DNA of 6,958 nt. Origin: an uncultured Tannerella sp. GTDB lineage: Bacteria > Bacteroidota > Bacteroidia > Bacteroidales > Tannerellaceae. Positions 5,860-6,958 of the stretch are shown here, one piece after another. Below the pieces are notes generated by a model. That model was not told the origin of the DNA, did not search any database, and was given only the letters and a program-made list of their open reading frames with translations. The stretch covers positions 1-6,958 of the forward strand of contig CALHPT010000317.1 of the NCBI GenBank assembly GCA_938036405.1, written 5' to 3'. Positions within the stretch are counted from its first letter, which is position 1. Each line of letters opens with the position of its first letter. Position numbers and translations under genes: made by a program.

Positions 5860-6958
5860 CGGCCGTCCTCCATGGCCGTCACCATTCCTGCGTCGACGTG
5901 GAACATGGCGTACTCCTTGCGGATGGACTCAAGGATGCTATCTAAGTATTTGCGGTTGGTGTCGGTGATGAAGATCTGACCAAATCGCTCCTCGCCAACG
6001 AGCCGAACGATGTGTTCCACACGCGTGGCATCCAGCTTGTCGAATATATCGTCGAGCAGTAAAATCGGTAGCGTGGTGTTCTTGGCCGAGAGGAAGGAGT
6101 ATTGCGCGAGCTTGAGCGCCACGAGACACGTCTTGTTCTGTCCCTGTGAACCGAGGTGACGGATGGGTAGGCCGTCGAGCGTCATCTCCAGATCGTCCTT
6201 GTGAACACCCGTCGTGGTATAGCCTACCTCACGTCGCTCACGCTCACGGTGGCGTGCCAGCTCCGCCTCCAAATCGACCGTCTGCAACTGCGAGATGTAG
6301 CGCAGCCCCACGGCCTCGTCGTCCCGCCCGATGGCGCGATAGTACTCGTCGAAGAAGGGGAGGAACTCCTCAATGAGGCGGGTGCGAGCATCAAAAATCT
6401 GTTGGCCGTGTTGCGCGAGTTGCATCTCCAGCACCTCGTAAAGGGCAGTGTCGGTGCTCTGTTCGCGGAGCATACGGTTGCGCTGTTGCAGCGCCTTATT
6501 GTAGCGTATGAGTGCGTGCATGGCAAGACCGTCATATTGCGAAAGGATCATATCCATCCACCGCCTCCGCTCGTCGCTCCCTCCGCGAATCAACTCCGCA
6601 TCCGACGGCGAGATCATGACGAGCGGCAGCAGCCCGATGTGGTCCGACAACCGTGGGTAAGGCTTTTGGTTGCGTTTGAATTGCTTGCGTTGGCCGCGTG
6701 GGAGGGCGAAAAAGATGGACTCGGTGCGGTCGCCAAAGAAGTACTCACCTTGTAGGACGCAGAGATCCTCGCCTCGTCGGAGGAGTCGTTCTTCGGTGGT
6801 GTAGACGTGGCTCTTGCAGAAGGAGAGGTAATAGATGGCGTCGAGCAGGTTCGTCTTGCCCATACCATTATTGCCGAAGAAGCAGTTGATCTTCGGCGAG
6901 CAGACGATGTCGGCCTGCCGGATGTTCTTATAATTCAGGACGGAGAGCTTGTTCAATA
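5856..6958 (-). CDS. recF: DNA replication/repair protein RecF (5' end just outside window)
   Basis: This SMC-like ATPase binds gapped or ssDNA-dsDNA junctions and helps RecO/RecR load RecA at stalled forks. The visible 366-plus residues, numbered from the TTG at 6956, contain the Walker A GNNGMGKT (28-35), the ABC signature as GSQGQNKT (269-276), and Walker B LPILLLDD (296-303) followed by the D-loop FDKLD. ISPSD near 115-119 and the segment DERRRWMD are typical of RecF. The TTG is probably an internal leucine: Bacteroidales RecF usually begins M-x-L before the L-N-Y-K-N stretch, so the true start should lie one or two codons beyond the edge. It overlaps the DUF721 gene by 4 bases (ATGA). 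Family length is about 360-370 residues, so nearly all of the protein is present. Confidence 0.96.
   Translation of the reverse strand, partial: LNKLSVLNYKNIRQADIVCSPKINCFFGNNGMGKTNLLDAIYYLSFCKSHVYTTEERLLRRGEDLCVLQGEYFFGDRTESIFFALPRGQRKQFKRNQKPYPRLSDHIGLLPLVMISPSDAELIRGGSDERRRWMDMILSQYDGLAMHALIRYNKALQQRNRMLREQSTDTALYEVLEMQLAQHGQQIFDARTRLIEEFLPFFDEYYRAIGRDDEAVGLRYISQLQTVDLEAELARHRERERREVGYTTTGVHKDDLEMTLDGLPIRHLGSQGQNKTCLVALKLAQYSFLSAKNTTLPILLLDDIFDKLDATRVEHIVRLVGEERFGQIFITDTNRKYLDSILESIRKEYAMFHVDAGMVTAMEDGR

Noticed and set aside
6954..6956. TTG as the true start codon of recF
   Set aside because: It aligns with an internal leucine of related RecF proteins, and the frame remains open to the window edge.

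Overview
The window comes from a GC-rich member of the Bacteroidota. The RecF, DUF721, NrnA-like and pyruvate formate-lyase proteins all resemble Bacteroidales versions. The start before pflB has an A-rich leader instead of a clear Shine-Dalgarno sequence. A -7-type element, TACATTTG, fits the TAnnTTTG consensus of this phylum. A Tannerella- or Porphyromonas-like oral or gut anaerobe is plausible, but that is a guess from protein resemblance and GC content.

Layout, left to right. (1) Bases 1-410 hold the C-terminal part of a DHH/DHHA1 phosphoesterase (NrnA-like) on the plus strand, ending at a strong bidirectional terminator (437-494). (2) On the minus strand, pflB (3648 to 1399) is followed by pflA (1283 to 516). 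They encode pyruvate formate-lyase and its radical-SAM activase. A terminator-like hairpin sits between them. (3) Bases 3649-4531 are an 883-base divergent intergenic region. It holds the pflB leader with a candidate promoter, a pyrimidine/purine-skewed stretch with an imperfect inverted repeat, and a composite palindromic element (4124-4442). (4) A D-2-hydroxyacid dehydrogenase gene (4532-5491, plus strand) faces a minus-strand recF-DUF721 pair (6958 to 5566) across a second hairpin terminator. recF is cut by the right edge of the window, probably by only one or two codons.

How the genes work together. PflA installs the glycyl radical on PflB, which cleaves pyruvate with CoA to formate and acetyl-CoA under anaerobic conditions. 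The divergent dehydrogenase may interconvert a 2-oxoacid and a D-2-hydroxyacid, but its substrate cannot be read from the sequence. RecF (recombination and replication-fork repair) and the DUF721/DciA-like protein (possible helicase-loading role) overlap by ATGA and form a DNA-replication module.

The most unusual item is the 4124-4442 element. It has 17-bp outer inverted ends (15/17), a 31-bp inner inverted pair (27/31), and a core of three about 42-bp tandem units plus a partial fourth. The units have mutually exclusive pairing options. It resembles a MITE-like or structured-RNA element and lies 89 bases upstream of the dehydrogenase start.
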